Shown: in pieces, positions 9,441 through 21,000 of the stretch
How the letters are laid out: each line of letters begins with the position of its first letter
Numbering within the stretch: position 1 is the stretch's first letter
DNA from: Strigamia acuminata
Taxonomy: Eukaryota; Arthropoda; Chilopoda; Geophilomorpha; Linotaeniidae
Reading direction: 5' to 3'
Length of the DNA: 64,000 nt
Assembly: GCA_949358305.1 (NCBI GenBank)
Contig: OX442314.1
Coordinates: forward strand, 31,605,118-31,669,117
The notes under the pieces: generated by a model
Told to the model about the DNA's origin: nothing
What the model saw: only the letters and a program-made list of their open reading frames with translations
Databases searched by the model: none
Position numbers and translations under genes: made by a program

Positions 9441-10389
9441 AATACTTTAATAATGGGAAGAACGGAAAACTGTTGTGAAAAATTGAATAAACGAATTGAG
9501 TTGGACTAAAAAAAAAATTTTTAGTTTTCATTCAGTGGTTTCGGTGGTTTGCACGCTGACCCCGTCTGGTCAGGACAGGGGTCGCACTTCGGGAACATCG
9601 GTGCCGTGGCCATCGTTTCGGGCGGCGGAGGTGGGAGACGGAATGGCTGTTACACCGTCCGCCCATACCAGAGGTATCTCGTCATCATCTGGGTTGGCGG
9701 CAACGAGCGATGACCAGTCCGTAAAAACCACGGTCCGGGCCACCTGAACGTTTTCAGTGGATGTTGGGGGAGACTAGGGAGTGGTACGTGGCGATGCGGT
9801 TGAGGATAACAAGTCGGGGTGAGCAACAGTCACTGGGGGTGGCACGTTTATGTTGAGGGATGGGGGCGGTGCTTCCATTTCGAATGGTGACAGCAAGGGA
9901 GGTGTTTGAAATACCGTGCGCGTGATTGTGACTCGTGACTCGAGCCCGCGGACCGAGTTCGGATGCCCCACGCAGGAGCCGGGCATCGGAGTCTTGCTGA
10001 CAGTGGATGGACGCAGGAATAAAAACAGGATGGCTGTCATAGTGGCCAACCACACCGCCCGATGAGCAGTGCCTAACAGAATTTGCAGCACCTGTGGAAA
10101 AGGGATAAGTTTTACAATAAATTAAAAGAAACAAGGAAAGAACAAACGACATAAAATGGAGGGAAATGACCTAAAGATAAACTGCATAAGGGAGAAGGAG
10201 AAAAAAGGAGTTGAAAAGAAAGGCACAATTGACCGGGCAGCTAATTTAGAGGTAACAACGTCTCGGGGGTGGAGGAGGTTGGGGATCTGTAATACGACGG
10301 TAATCCTCCTCTGAGGGAGGTGGCAATGGGAGTTGGGCTTTGGGATCCAACTCAACTCCCTCGAAAGTAGGGTTGGAAACCTGTAGTCC
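9441..10389. other. GC-richer stretch, no gene recognised
   Basis: Composition rises over about 9540-10070 compared with both sides. Several 80-130 codon frames overlap on both strands, and none has a recognisable motif. It may belong to the decayed transposon that follows, or to another inserted element. Confidence 0.35.
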
Positions 10390-11110
10390 GGAGTGTGGGG
10401 TGGATGTCGTTTCTTAGTTGCAGTTGAATCATCATATCGCATTGCCTTCAAAAGCTCTGTAACAGAATCATTGATTGCTTCTTTGACTTCTTCTTCTGGC
10501 TCAGAACATGGCACTTTGCTAAGCACCGTCTCACGATCCATTGGAAAAATTGAACATTTTGCAAATCCAGCTATAATGTTGGCTGATTGTGTAGGCTTTA
10601 TTTTTTTAACCAACTAATTTAGAAGCCTTGGAAATTTATCTTTTGAAACGGAACATTCTTTTCTTCCATGGCCAAGTTTTCAGGCTGTGAGAATTTGACG
10701 CCAAAATATTTTTAAGGGCCGGAAAAATGCCACATCCAGGGGTTGGGTTATGTACGTCAAGTTGGGAGGAAGGAACACAAATAAAATTTTGTTTTTTTCA
10801 CACAGTTGAACAATATGTGGTGACATGTGGCTTGTTGATAGGTTGTCACCTATGAGCAACTTTGGTCCATCTAGCTTCTTAAAATATGGCAGCATGATTT
10901 TCTCGAACCATCCAGATTTACTTCTGTTACATCGAGCATGCGGAGGACCATCATGTGTCCAAGAATCATATAAAATCTTGGCCTTGTACACTTGTACACT
11001 TGTGCTCATGCACGCTCGATGTTTTGGCAAAACCTTTCAGAAAGTTCTTTGCGATGGCGTTTTAGGAAACTAATAACGCACTCTTCCTGGCATATTATCA
11101 GAAATTTTTT
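10390..11110 (-). pseudogene. Pogo/Tigger-like DDE_1 transposase, broken
   Basis: Read from 11110 downward, SFLKRHRKELSERFCQNIER matches the helix before the catalytic core of DDE_1 transposases. Next is LLIGDNLSTSHMSPHIVQLC with ILFVFLPPNLTYITQPLDVA and FFRPLK, the typical second-Asp and third-acid region (DN...LPPNxTxxxQPLD). After a frame break near 10680, 10613-10450 reads VKKIKPTQSANIIAGFAKCS and then IFPMDRETVLSKVP, the usual C-terminal part. The first catalytic Asp region is not clear. At least two frameshifts are present, so it is not active. Its N-terminal side is fused to the X11 pseudogene. Confidence 0.75.
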
Positions 11111-11129
11111 TGATTTTTTCCCCATTTTG

Positions 11130-11900
11130 TCCAAGTATGACTTTACAAAACAATCAGTTGAAAAGTTTGGGTAATCAGATTTTCCTGCATGCATCATTTT
11201 GCTATTATTCATGATTGCAAAAGCCATCATCAAATTCTGCAAACCTGTGTCATACTTATATACCTTGCAAAATATCTCATTCTGGGAATTTCACACATGT
11301 ACAAATGTATCATGGATGTTATCGGGTTGCCAAACTCCCCAAAGGTTTTGATGATTTTGAACTCTGCCGGAGTAGTCAATGCTTTCCATCCCACACTCAA
11401 AACGAGAGATGTATGCATTTCCTTTTCAGCCATGATTTGGGCTGTATACTTTGCAAAGGCAGAAGACACTCTTGTGGCAGTGGGGGTGGCATCTGTGATC
11501 TTTGCAGATTCTTTTGGAAAAACGACAAGCATGTTCACATCATTGTATGACAGGGTGATTTTTGTCCCTCTGAGATTTGTCCTCTTTGCTTTGTCTGCCC
11601 CTATTTCGATCAGTTTCAACCCAATCATTTTCTTGGCCAGATCACTGTCTAGCCCAGTATATCCTTCAGATGAAAACCAGCGACCTGAGAATATGGTAGA
11701 CTATAATCTTTGGCAATGACCACAGTTGCAGTTGATGTGTTTTTCGTATAAATGTCTGCAGCAGCAATGATCCTCAGGATGTTACTGTTATTCGCGTTTT
11801 GGGCCTTGTCACTGAGTGCACCTGCAACAGTATTGAGACGATTTTTGCAGTTAATTATTCCAATTCCAATTATTCCAATTTTTTTGTAGCAGTCCTCCAT
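11130..11900 (-). pseudogene. Family X copy 1 (X11), unrecognised
   Basis: A frame starting MEDCYKKIGIIG at 11900 runs to a stop at 11649. The next part, from 11628 in another frame, has IEIGADKAKR, TFGEFGNPITSMIH and YMCEIPRMRY. A further frame break leads to MMAFAIMNNSKMMHAG and SDYPNFSTDCF, where similarity to the second copy (39287-40164) ends and pogo-like sequence begins. Breaks at the same place in both copies suggest either a shared ancient lesion or an undetected intron near 11640. I recognise no cellular family. An endogenous viral nucleoprotein is one guess only, because the conserved core looks alpha-helical and virus-like. Confidence 0.55.
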
Positions 11901-11929
11901 ACTAGCAATTTTTCTTGTAAAACATTAAA

Positions 11930-12270
11930 TTAAAAAAAAAATGAACCATAACAGCTTTTTTTTTTTTTTTTTTTTCGAAAAATTAAATTTTTGCGGAACA
12001 TGTCGCTCCGGCGGGTGGATAGTACCCGTGTCAGCGATGGGCAGCTTCGCCTCAGTGCATCCATTCTTTCAAAGGCGATTTCTTCCTCGCTCGGAACGGG
12101 GATCGCCCCCGGTTCGCGGGCCTTGGCTGGTTTCGGCAATGGCACAGGTGGGCCCTCTTGCTTCGGTTTCCACGGTGCAGGAAGTCTTTTTTCAATCACG
12201 TCCGTGGGTGGAAGCAGCGGTGGAGGGGGAGGAGAGGATGAAACGTTTACTTCTTTTCTTTCATTTCTTT
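11930..12270 (-). pseudogene. P-module copy (P12), probably broken
   Basis: The last exon is open: SSSPPPPPLLPPTDVIEKRL, AKAREPGAIPVPSEEEIAFE, then MDALRRSCPSLTRVLSTRRS and RKNLIF. This is the family signature and is closest to P49 (48981-49241). An exon-2-like piece lies at about 12485-12443 (GGEIYDVPKQ). Its donor reads AAAGATAGT where GT is expected. A candidate first exon near 12780 contains an in-frame TAA. The C-terminal coding end runs into an A tract. Confidence 0.55.
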
Positions 12271-12600
12271 TTTAAAAGAAAGAAAGAAAAAAAAAACGTT
12301 ATTAAAAATAAAAATAAAAAAAATTAAAAAGAAGAAAACGTTATTTAAAGAAAAGAAAAAAGAAGAAAACGTTATTTAAAAAAAAAGAAAAAAGAAAAAT
12401 GTGATTAAAAAGAAAGAAAGAAAATATGATCGAAAAGAAAATACTATCTTTGTTTCGGGACATCGTAGATTTCCCCTCCTCTCTCTCTCTCATTCCTCCC
12501 TTCCTATAAATAAAATAAAAAGTACAAAAAACTAAAAAAATTTAATGAAAAATAAAAAAACATACTCAACTTCTTTTAAGTAAAAATTTATCAATTTGTT
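12271..12600. repeat. Purine-rich stretch with GAAGAAAACGTTATTTAAA repeats
   Basis: The sequence is dominated by AAAGAAAGAAAG and AAAATAAAAATAAA. The 19-bp motif occurs about three times between 12290 and 12380. No coding signal other than the exon-2-like piece near 12460. Confidence 0.6.
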
Positions 12601-13544
12601 TCAGTCGGTATGGATGCTTCAAGTACGGTAACTTTAAATAATTCAAAAAAAAAAATAGAAATAAACGTTTTCATTTTAAAAATAAAAATAAAAATAGAAT
12701 TTCTTACCTTTATTTGCCTTGGCAATTTTCTTCTTCCTGCTCTTCTCGAATGATGATTCTGCAAATTTGCTCGTCTGACATGATGCTTTTTATTTTTATG
12801 GCAATAAAATGCCTGTACAACTACTATGTACAACTAAGATAAAAAAAAAACGAATAATAAAAAAAAATATAACATGACCAGCAACCAGTGAAACCATTGT
12901 TCAGTGGTCCGAGCACTACCACAGGGAGGTCGACAGTTAGATTTATTAGCCCCCATATAAGTTATTAGCCTCACAAAAATAGGATCGCGATAGGGTAAAT
13001 AACGGCGAAATTGATGTATTTCCATAAATAAACCTACAGTATCACGCCGAACGCTACTACGGTATAAACTCGAAAAAAAAACTTTGAAAATTTTTTGCGA
13101 CAGATAACTTAGTGTTGGTTTCCTTTTACAAGCAGATGGCAAAAAAATCTACACTCAACGTTAATAGATGAAACTTACCGTACCTTGTTGTGAATCTCGC
13201 AGTCGCGACAGTTGTGCTGATTATACTTGCTCGTATTCTTAAAACACTCCGACAGTTTGTGACCGTTTGGCCACCCTAGTGGCCTGTTAAAGATGAGTAG
13301 AATAAATGTTGGGTTTAATATTCCCACACGTCTTATACATTGAGTGGTGATTCAACAAGTGAAACAAAAAGAAGCAATGTCGCCAAAAATAGATCAGCGT
13401 CACCACGTGATACAATAAAAAATACAGCCTCAGTCAAGGTACATATAAATCACACATTAACCTCCCAGCAACTCAACAAATTCCCCCAATGCGTATTAAT
13501 ATGTGAACATCATAAAAGTCATACAACAAATTAAATTCCAATAC
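12601..13544. other. AT-rich left flank of the Gypsy insertion
   Basis: A 102-codon minus-strand frame (12834-13142) and a 64-codon plus-strand frame (13340-13534) are present, with no motif in either. The last four bases, ATAC at 13541-13544, are the left copy of the retrotransposon target duplication. Confidence 0.5.
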
Positions 13545-14167
13545 TGTGACCAGCTGCCCCTGCGCACGGGTCGCTGCACTGCAACGGCAATGCACTTGGC
13601 GCAGCTCCAGCGCCTCTCGTATCTCGCGCAGCCTGTTGCGGTCCCCCGCAACCAGGTGGAGCTGCGGGCCTTTGGTCAAGCAGGATCGGGCCCCGGAAGT
13701 CGCCCTTCCGGAAGTGGTTGGTCCCCGTAGGGACAAGAGAGTTGTTGATCAACCAGCAAGGCGAACGGTCGTGTTGCGACCGCCTCCGAAACTGGCTATT
13801 GAGATAACCCAAACTATCGGCGTGGCGATGATATCGCCCGCCGGGACCTGAGCGTCCAGTTGCGCCACGTCCGCCGGACGTTAACCGTAACTTCGGCGGC
13901 GTGGCCCAAAACCGATTACCGACCTCGTGTGTCATGGCGGCCGATGGCCGCCGTGCCACGCGGTCTGATTAGGGACGGTTCGAAGGAACCGCCGCCTTGG
14001 GAAATACACTATGGGACACTACAATCATACCCCTAGACATCCAATAAAGCCATAACTAAAACTATATTGTGTCTCCGTGTATTTCGTGGTTTGTTTTATC
14101 GTGTGTGTTGCGTCCAGCGCCTCCGTGGCTCTCCCCCGACCACGTGGCGTCCGTCCGAACACTCACA
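13545..14167 (+). repeat. 5' LTR of the Gypsy element
   Basis: It begins TGTGACCAGCTGCCCCTG and ends CGAACACTCACA. AATAAAG at about 14043 is a plausible polyadenylation signal. It is more GC-rich than surrounding DNA. Confidence 0.95.
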
Positions 14168-14171
14168 ATTG

Positions 14172-14185
14172 TGGGCCCGTCCAGG
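14172..14185 (+). promoter_or_regulatory. Primer-binding site
   Basis: TGGGCCCGTCCAGG begins 5 nt after the 5' LTR, with the TGG expected to pair with a tRNA CCA end. The matching tRNA could not be identified by eye. Confidence 0.75.
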
Positions 14186-16391
14186 ATTTTGAATTCTCTT
14201 GCGAATACTATTCTAATTTACTGATTGTGTGAAGCACAATATTAAATGAATTTTTTCTTTCAACTAGAGGGGGAAATTTCCTTGGTCATGATTGTGATAG
14301 GGGGTCAGCAGGCGAAACGGCCGCTAATCGCTGACCATTGGACCCTGATCAGACAAAAATTGGTGGCTTTGCATGTCCAGCTTGCCTGGGTACTGGCAAG
14401 CCGGGACTTACACTAGCCACACTTTCCAACGGTCTTCTATTCCTTTCTAGCTTAGCCTAAAAAACTGAGTGGTTGGGAGGGGAATATAATTCCAAACCTT
14501 CTTTATTATTTCTATTTCTTGGTGCGCAGCCCAAGTAAAAGTAATGGAACAGTCTGCAGCGTATTCAAACTCGATTCGTGGAGGAGGCGCGCTGGTGGCC
14601 ACCAGCAAACCAAATCCCACGGGGGAGAAGCGGTCATATTCCAGGTGCCACGCTGCAATCACTGGTTCCATTATGGGCCGGGCGAGGAGGCGATGTTGAA
14701 CTGAGCTTTGAGTGACATCAAATTTCTTGTAGGACGTTTAGTCGCTTGGATGCAGGTTGCTAGCTTAGTGGTCGCTGGCGCGGGAACAGTCACGTGCGGT
14801 GAGTTGGCGTGTAGTTGGACCCGAGTAGCAGCGAAGTGTCCGCACACATGGGAAGACTGCCTTGTTTTTTGTTGCGACTCATAATTTATGGGTTGCGTTG
14901 TGGCTGCTCAAGGCGCTCATCCGGGTTCACATCGGTCATAATCCTACCCTGTCCCGTGTACTGGTTGGTAGGCAACTGCAAGTTAACGTATTTAACCCAA
15001 GAGTTGCTGAAATTGGGACACGGACAGCAGGGAGAGCTGCCGGAGGTACGGGGATACCGATGGTGAAGTGCTCAAATGGCACAGAGAGTTCGTTAGGGCG
15101 TAGGAACGATATCTGTGCGTTCAGGTAGCTACCAACTTTGAAAAAAGATTGGGAATCTAGCCTGTAACTTTTGTTTCTGAATTTTATTCACTCTTGCTTG
15201 ATTTCTGGGCTACTGCAGTTTGTTAAAGGACTGTGCTCAAACCACAGTCTGGAGCAATCTCTGTAATTTGGAAATTAGTTGTTTTTACATCTTTTTCATT
15301 TTTTACTTTTTCTCTAAACTTCCCTATCTATGATTTTCATGGTTTTCTTGGGACTCCACACCTGACAGCGGTAATAATCACCTCAAATGCCGGGTTGTAT
15401 ACAGCGTCAAATGGAGGGCGATATGGCTTCACAATGGCGGCTGAAGGGTGGGACCCAAGGCGACTAGGGACAGAAGATGCATTTCCTTCTTACTTTAAGT
15501 GCAACTGACTGTTCCACAAAAAACACCATTTCATTGGGATGAACAGACATCTCAGTGTAGGCACGTTTCTGTCGAAAGGCAGCCTCGTGCAGACTGGAAT
15601 GAGTCTCCGAAAGGGGTGAGCGGGCGCGTTTGTTGGTCTCTTGGGGCAGAAGAAGAGATTGCAACAATATCCCCGTAGTGTAAATATCTGCAAAAACCTT
15701 CTGCTAAAAATTGGAACTTTTTGGGTGTCTTTTAGATTAAAAAACACCCAGTATTTTGTAATTTTTTATTTTTATTTTCTTATCTTTCTTCCTCTGTTTC
15801 TTCTTGCGAGGCATCAAGAATCGGTTTGTCTGCGCGCTAGCGCGGTTTGATTTTGTTATTTGTTGCTAACAATGATAAAATTAACTGGTTTGAAAATTTC
15901 GAAGTTCTACAGACATGATTTCGTGCTTTTTTAGAAAAGCACAAAAGTCATGTTTTTGTGGAATCAGACCATTTTGATCTGGTTCAGAACTTCTAGTTCC
16001 AAACCGAAAAATCACTATTGTTTTTTCAAAAAGTGTTGTTTTTTCTGCAGAAATGTAGGAATTGGAACATTAAAACGGTCGAAATTTTGTTTTTATTTTA
16101 AAAATCAAACATGGCGACTGGAAAGACAATAGAAAAACATGTGGAAATCTCGGAATTTTCGAGAATGATTGGAATTTCAAATTTCGACATTTTCTTGGAA
16201 CTCTGGGAAATTGATTCTATGAATTATTTTAATTTTCTACCAATGGGAAACCAGGGGGGGGAAGTGACATCACTAATCCCTCTCCCAAGAATGGCTACTT
16301 GAGCCTAATCTCCTGTCTCCTCATTGGTCGTGACTTAATTCCACTTGTTCACCTTGCAAGCTGCGGTCCTGCTTTTGGTCACATTGTGTCA
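14186..16391 (+). other. Unusually long 5' leader of the Gypsy element
   Basis: About 2.2 kb separate the primer-binding site from the gag ATG. It holds several small frames (up to about 90 codons) with no conserved motif, and a G-rich tract at 16251-16263 that copies the polypurine tract context. The packaging signal and any splice donor for ORF3 would be expected here but cannot be pinned down. Confidence 0.6.
16251..16267 (+). promoter_or_regulatory. Internal polypurine tract-like sequence
   Basis: CCAGGGGGGGGAAGTGAC closely matches the bases at the 3' tract junction, CCAGGGGGGGGAAATGTGAC (23701-23720). It lies about 125 bases before gag. It could be a second plus-strand priming site or the relic of an internal duplication. 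Confidence 0.35.
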
Positions 16392-17993
16392 ATGCCAGCG
16401 ACCAGAACTGGTAAGACCACGTGGGACTCTCCTGCACCTAATTCTTTCACACCCGCAACGGATTCAGATTTGAACGACTCGGATAATAATTCGATTGCTT
16501 CTTCAAACGACAATATGTCAAGTCCTAAAGTTAAATTGTTGGATCAAGCGATGCTTGAAACGACTTGCAACGTCTTTAATCTAGTTATCGATGATATGAC
16601 AACCTACGAAGTGTGGGAAGACACGCTTCTGAAAGTAGCCGATCACTTGGTGGAACTCCAAGACAAATCGGATAGCACTATGCGTCAATTAACGCAAACG
16701 CGCACGGAATTCGGTGATATTAGCGACCGGTTAACTCATGCTTTGCAGGAGTTAGACTCTGCGAAATTATCGAATGAAAGCTTGTTGAAGATGATAGCTA
16801 GTCAAAAAGCTATCGTTGACAGCGTGGTGGCGGCTGGACAATCGAATTTGAGAGCACAATCTGCAATCTCAAACACGATTTCTCCCACCGTGACAACACC
16901 AAACTCTGGATCCAGCACAGGCTCAACGCCTACGACTGGAAATCCTCTTTTTCTGGCTTGGGGAGAAAAGTTTCTTCACAAAACTGACCAGGCTATGCCT
17001 GCTCCCAGGCCAATGGATGAAGTAGAGCTAAGTAAACGAGTCAAATCCATTGGAATTGAAGCGTTTGCAGGGGACAAAACGAAAGCTAAGTCTTTCCTTA
17101 TTGATTTAAAACGTTCTCTACGCTTTGCTTTGCCCTATCTGAACCAAGTGCTTGCTGAGCATTTGTTTAAGTTTTTCCGAGGAGATGCGGCCACATGGTT
17201 CTCTTCTCATGCCAAAACGAATTGGGAGGAATTCGAACATGAATTTATCACCCATTTTCGTCCGAGCGATGCGCTGCTTTTAGCAGAAATCGCTAAAACA
17301 CAGCAACTGTCTCATGAGTCTGCCACCCAAGTGGTGATAAGACTCGAGAAGTTATACGCTCAATTGACTATTCCTGTGCACGAGAGCCAGCAAATTCAAA
17401 AAGTGCTGGCAATTCTGCGCCCAGCGGCCAAAAACATGGTCGCAAATGCCATTAATTTGGAGAACACTTGGGCGTCGCTCAGGAGAGCCTGCATTGCTAC
17501 GGAGGCCGCGATCATAAATCAGGAAACTGTGACAAATGCAGCAATCATTGAGGCGGCAAAAACAGAAACTGTTACGCCAATTCAAAAATCCAACCAGCAA
17601 ATGGTAACAATACCAAATGCTGCGGGTGGAGATAAACCGAAATTTGTTCCGTTTGGATTGAGAAATCCAAACAATAGAACACTGTTCCCTGCGCCTAAAA
17701 ATGCTGCGATAGCAGCAACAAAGGCCGCAGAAGGCAACGAGAAGGCGCTAGTCCCGAGCAATAGGCTCAAAGATTATGCGACCAAACCAAGAGTTGGCGG
17801 TTGCTGGGGCTGCGGTGGCGCACACTTTGAAAGGGATTGCCCCCTTAAAGTGGAAGCCGCTAAAGCAGCAATGGAAACAATCGCCGCTGCCCAACACAGC
17901 ATGATGCAGGCTATGCTTGCAGCCAATGAATTTGGTGGCTGGCCTGACATGGCGGGAAACGAGGAGTCGCAGTCGACAGAAACCCCCGAGTAA
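16392..17993 (+). CDS. gag: Gag polyprotein
   Basis: The frame is open from 16299. The first ATG (16392, MPATRTGKTTWD) gives 533 residues. The N-terminus is Ser/Asp-rich. A Ser/Thr-rich linker (SPTVTTPNSGSSTG) precedes the capsid-like region, with FAGDKTKAKSFLIDLKRSLR and WFSSHAKTNWEEFEHEFITH, the usual retrotransposon gag helix pattern. Near the C-terminus there is one zinc knuckle, CWGCGGAHFERDC. This is CX2CX3HX4C, one residue shorter than the classical CX2CX4HX4C. The C-terminal codons overlap the pol frame at a GGGAAAC heptamer. It is expected to form the virus-like particle and bind the RNA. It appears intact. Confidence 0.9.
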   Translation: MPATRTGKTTWDSPAPNSFTPATDSDLNDSDNNSIASSNDNMSSPKVKLLDQAMLETTCNVFNLVIDDMTTYEVWEDTLLKVADHLVELQDKSDSTMRQLTQTRTEFGDISDRLTHALQELDSAKLSNESLLKMIASQKAIVDSVVAAGQSNLRAQSAISNTISPTVTTPNSGSSTGSTPTTGNPLFLAWGEKFLHKTDQAMPAPRPMDEVELSKRVKSIGIEAFAGDKTKAKSFLIDLKRSLRFALPYLNQVLAEHLFKFFRGDAATWFSSHAKTNWEEFEHEFITHFRPSDALLLAEIAKTQQLSHESATQVVIRLEKLYAQLTIPVHESQQIQKVLAILRPAAKNMVANAINLENTWASLRRACIATEAAIINQETVTNAAIIEAAKTETVTPIQKSNQQMVTIPNAAGGDKPKFVPFGLRNPNNRTLFPAPKNAAIAATKAAEGNEKALVPSNRLKDYATKPRVGGCWGCGGAHFERDCPLKVEAAKAAMETIAAAQHSMMQAMLAANEFGGWPDMAGNEESQSTETPE

Positions 17994-18008
17994 CTGACGA
18001 CTGCGCTC
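17948..18008 (+). promoter_or_regulatory. Predicted -1 ribosomal frameshift signal (gag to pol)
   Basis: GGGAAAC at 17954-17960 sits in the gag frame as G-GGA-AAC, the canonical X-XXY-YYZ arrangement. The -1 frame is open from 17948 (after a TGA at 17945) straight into pol. Seven bases downstream, CGCAGTCG (17968-17975) pairs perfectly with CGACTGCG (17998-18005). GAG (17964-17966) pairs with CTC (18006-18008) across one bulged base. The 22-nt loop contains the gag stop codon. Confidence 0.75.
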
Positions 18009-21000
18009 TCACTATTGTGTTGATTCCAATGGAAGAAGACATGGAGGATGCGCTATTTGATGACATTTCATCCACAGAGCCAGATCCTCGCGTGGTTTTT
18101 TCCACAGAACCTGAAATCGATCATGTTAACGTTGCTTTAAAGACAGGAAAGAGTATTACTCCCCTGCCTTACTTCAAAGCAACACTAAACGGCTTAAAAG
18201 TCACCGCTCTGATGGATACTGGGGCAACCCATAGGTACATCAGCGGAGGAATGCTTAAAAAGCTAAACCTCTTGCACTTTATGACTCCATTTTTAGAAAA
18301 TCGAGTTGTATACACTGGCGATAGACCAACACGTCCAATCGGAACAATCACATTGCCACTCAAGTGGCGGGGTGGTGAAATCCCTGTGACATTTACTGTT
18401 CTTCCATCAGCTTCCAAATTTATATTATTAGGTTGCTCTTGGATTATCGAAAATAGGATTGTTCTCAATCTAACAGATCGAGAATATTTCTTTCTTGATT
18501 TTCCACATGACACATTTCCCTTCGACGACCCACCATCGCCTGAAGAACTTGGAAATGCAATAATGGATCGATGGGATGCTTTGGTTGCAGAATCAAAGTC
18601 ACCTTCTGTCTCCACGGCTGATTTGAGCCAGAGACTGTTAGCAAAAAGCAATTTGTCACCAAGGCAGAGATCTCAAATCTTAACTCTTGTAGAAAAATAC
18701 AGACATGTGTTTAGTGACAAAGCTGGCTGCCACCCCACGTTGGAACATCCAATTCCGACTGGAGATGCACCTTCATTTCGATGCAAAGACCGACCAATGA
18801 ATCCCAAGAAAGCTGAGATTTATCGCGAATTGGTTGCTGAATTGCTGAGAGATGGTTGGGCCGAACCTTGCGAGGGGAGTTATAAAAATCCCCCCGTGAT
18901 TGTTGCAAAGAAAGACGGAGGGTACCGCCTCTGTATTGACTTTCGCTGGCTAAATAAGATCACAATTAAGGACGTCTACCAGATGCCCTCAATTTCTATG
19001 ATTTTGGCCTGTTTAGGTGGAAAAAAGTTCTTTTCTACTTTGGATTTAACTAAAGGTTATTACCAAATAAAACTTAAATCAAGTGACAAGAAGAAAACTG
19101 CTTTTTCTACTTCTGATGGAACATACCAATTTACTCGTATGCCCTTCGGACTGTGCAATGCACCCAGTGCATTTCAAAGAATGATGGATCAAGTTCTTGG
19201 AACTGCACAACACAAGTGGGCACTCGCTTACCTCGATGATATTATCATTTTTAGCGACTCATTTGAAGAACACCTTCAGCATTTAGATGACATATTGTCA
19301 AAATTAGATAAAAACAAATTGACAGCGAGTCCGTCAAAGTCATTTATTTGCCCTGAAGAATTAAACTTTCTTGGTTTCACGATGTCAAATGGGGGTTATA
19401 GCCCAAACAACGACAAAGTGGAAGCAATTTTAAATTATCCGACCCCTTCCAGTATAAAACAGCTTCAGCGTTTTATTGGGATGGTGGGTTTCTATGCTGC
19501 TCTAATTCCAAAACTGAGTATTACTCAAAAACCATTTTTTGCCCTTTTAAAGAAAGATACAAAATGGGAATGGTCTGAAGAGTGCAATGTTGCTTTCGAA
19601 TATCTGAAAAACCAGCTTGCAAAAGGAATTGTGCTACCTCTGCCTGATTTCGCTCGCAACTTTACCATCCATACAGATGCTAGTGGCGGCGGGCTCGGTG
19701 CAGTCCTCATGCAACTGGATGACCATGGTGCTTTAAGACCAGTTGCGTACGCCAGCAGAACTCTGCAAGGCGCGGAAAACAACTACAGCACCACTGATTT
19801 GGAATGTTTAGCTGTGGTTTGGGCTGTTGATAAGTTCAAACCATACATTGAATATTCTGAGTACCAAGTTGAGACTGACCATCATGCTCTGAGATTTCTC
19901 ATGACAATGGAAAACCCAGCTGGAAGACTGGCTAGGTGGGCAATGAAATTGCAGAATGAAAATTTCACCATCAAGTACCGAAAAGGCACCGACAATCAAG
20001 TCGCGGATGCCTTATCCAGAGTCTCTCTTGATAATGGCAATCCGTTAGAAGGAAAAGCAACTCTAACAGAGATTATAGAGCCTGTTGCTCTAGCTTATCT
20101 CACAAATGAGACCGATTACCCGATGTCTTTCGAGAACATTATATTACAGCAGCGTGCAGATAAACATCTTTCAAAACTAATCGAATGGTTGGAATTGGAT
20201 GATGGACAACCTCGACCAGAACTTCCTAAGTTCTTGGAAGAAAGGCAGTACGACTGCACACTCACTAGAAAAGGAATGCTTATTATTTATGCACCCTTTA
20301 AAACTGATTTCTTTGTGGAGGAAGAGGATTTGGGAATTGGATTTAAAATCTTTATTCCACCATCTCTGCAACTCGCAGCACTTCAACTAATTCACGACCA
20401 TCCGATGGCTGGTCACGGAGGAGTTGAAGTAACTCTAGAGCGATTGAAAAGAGTTTATTTCTGGCCTGGCATGCAAAAAGAAGTAAAACTTCATGTAGCA
20501 AGCTGCAATCGCTGCCAACGCTGCAAACCGATTCAGAGAAAACCAAAGGGATTGATGGTCCCAACTTCTCCAAAAATTGGTCGTTTTGAGAAGATAGGAA
20601 TCGATCTAATAGGTCCATTACCTAGAACCTCGAACAGAAATCGCTTCATTCTAGTTGTGGTGGATTATGCCACCGGCTGGATGGAAGCTACACCGCTGAG
20701 ATCCGCCAAAATGACTGCAATTGCACCAATTTTAAAACGATTTTTCAGCTGTCATGGGTGCCCCCGTTTCATGTTGAGCGATAATGGCCCCCAATTCATT
20801 TCTGACGTGTTTCAGACTCTCTGTGACGATGCAGGGGTTGTGCCAATTAAAGCAACGCCTTACCATCCCCAGACTAACCTGACTGAGCGCGTAAACAGGA
20901 ATATCAAGATTATGCTTCGAATTTTTACATTTGAGCACGATCACTGGGACAGATGCATCGACCAGATAAATTTTGCTTTGCATTCTGCCCCAAATGTGTC

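Noticed and set aside
13531-13959. 142- and 161-codon minus-strand frames inside both LTRs
   Set aside because: GC-rich LTR sequence without stops; identical in both LTRs and with no motif.
18169-18651. Minus-strand frames opposite gag and pol
   Set aside because: Shadows of the strongly coding plus strand.
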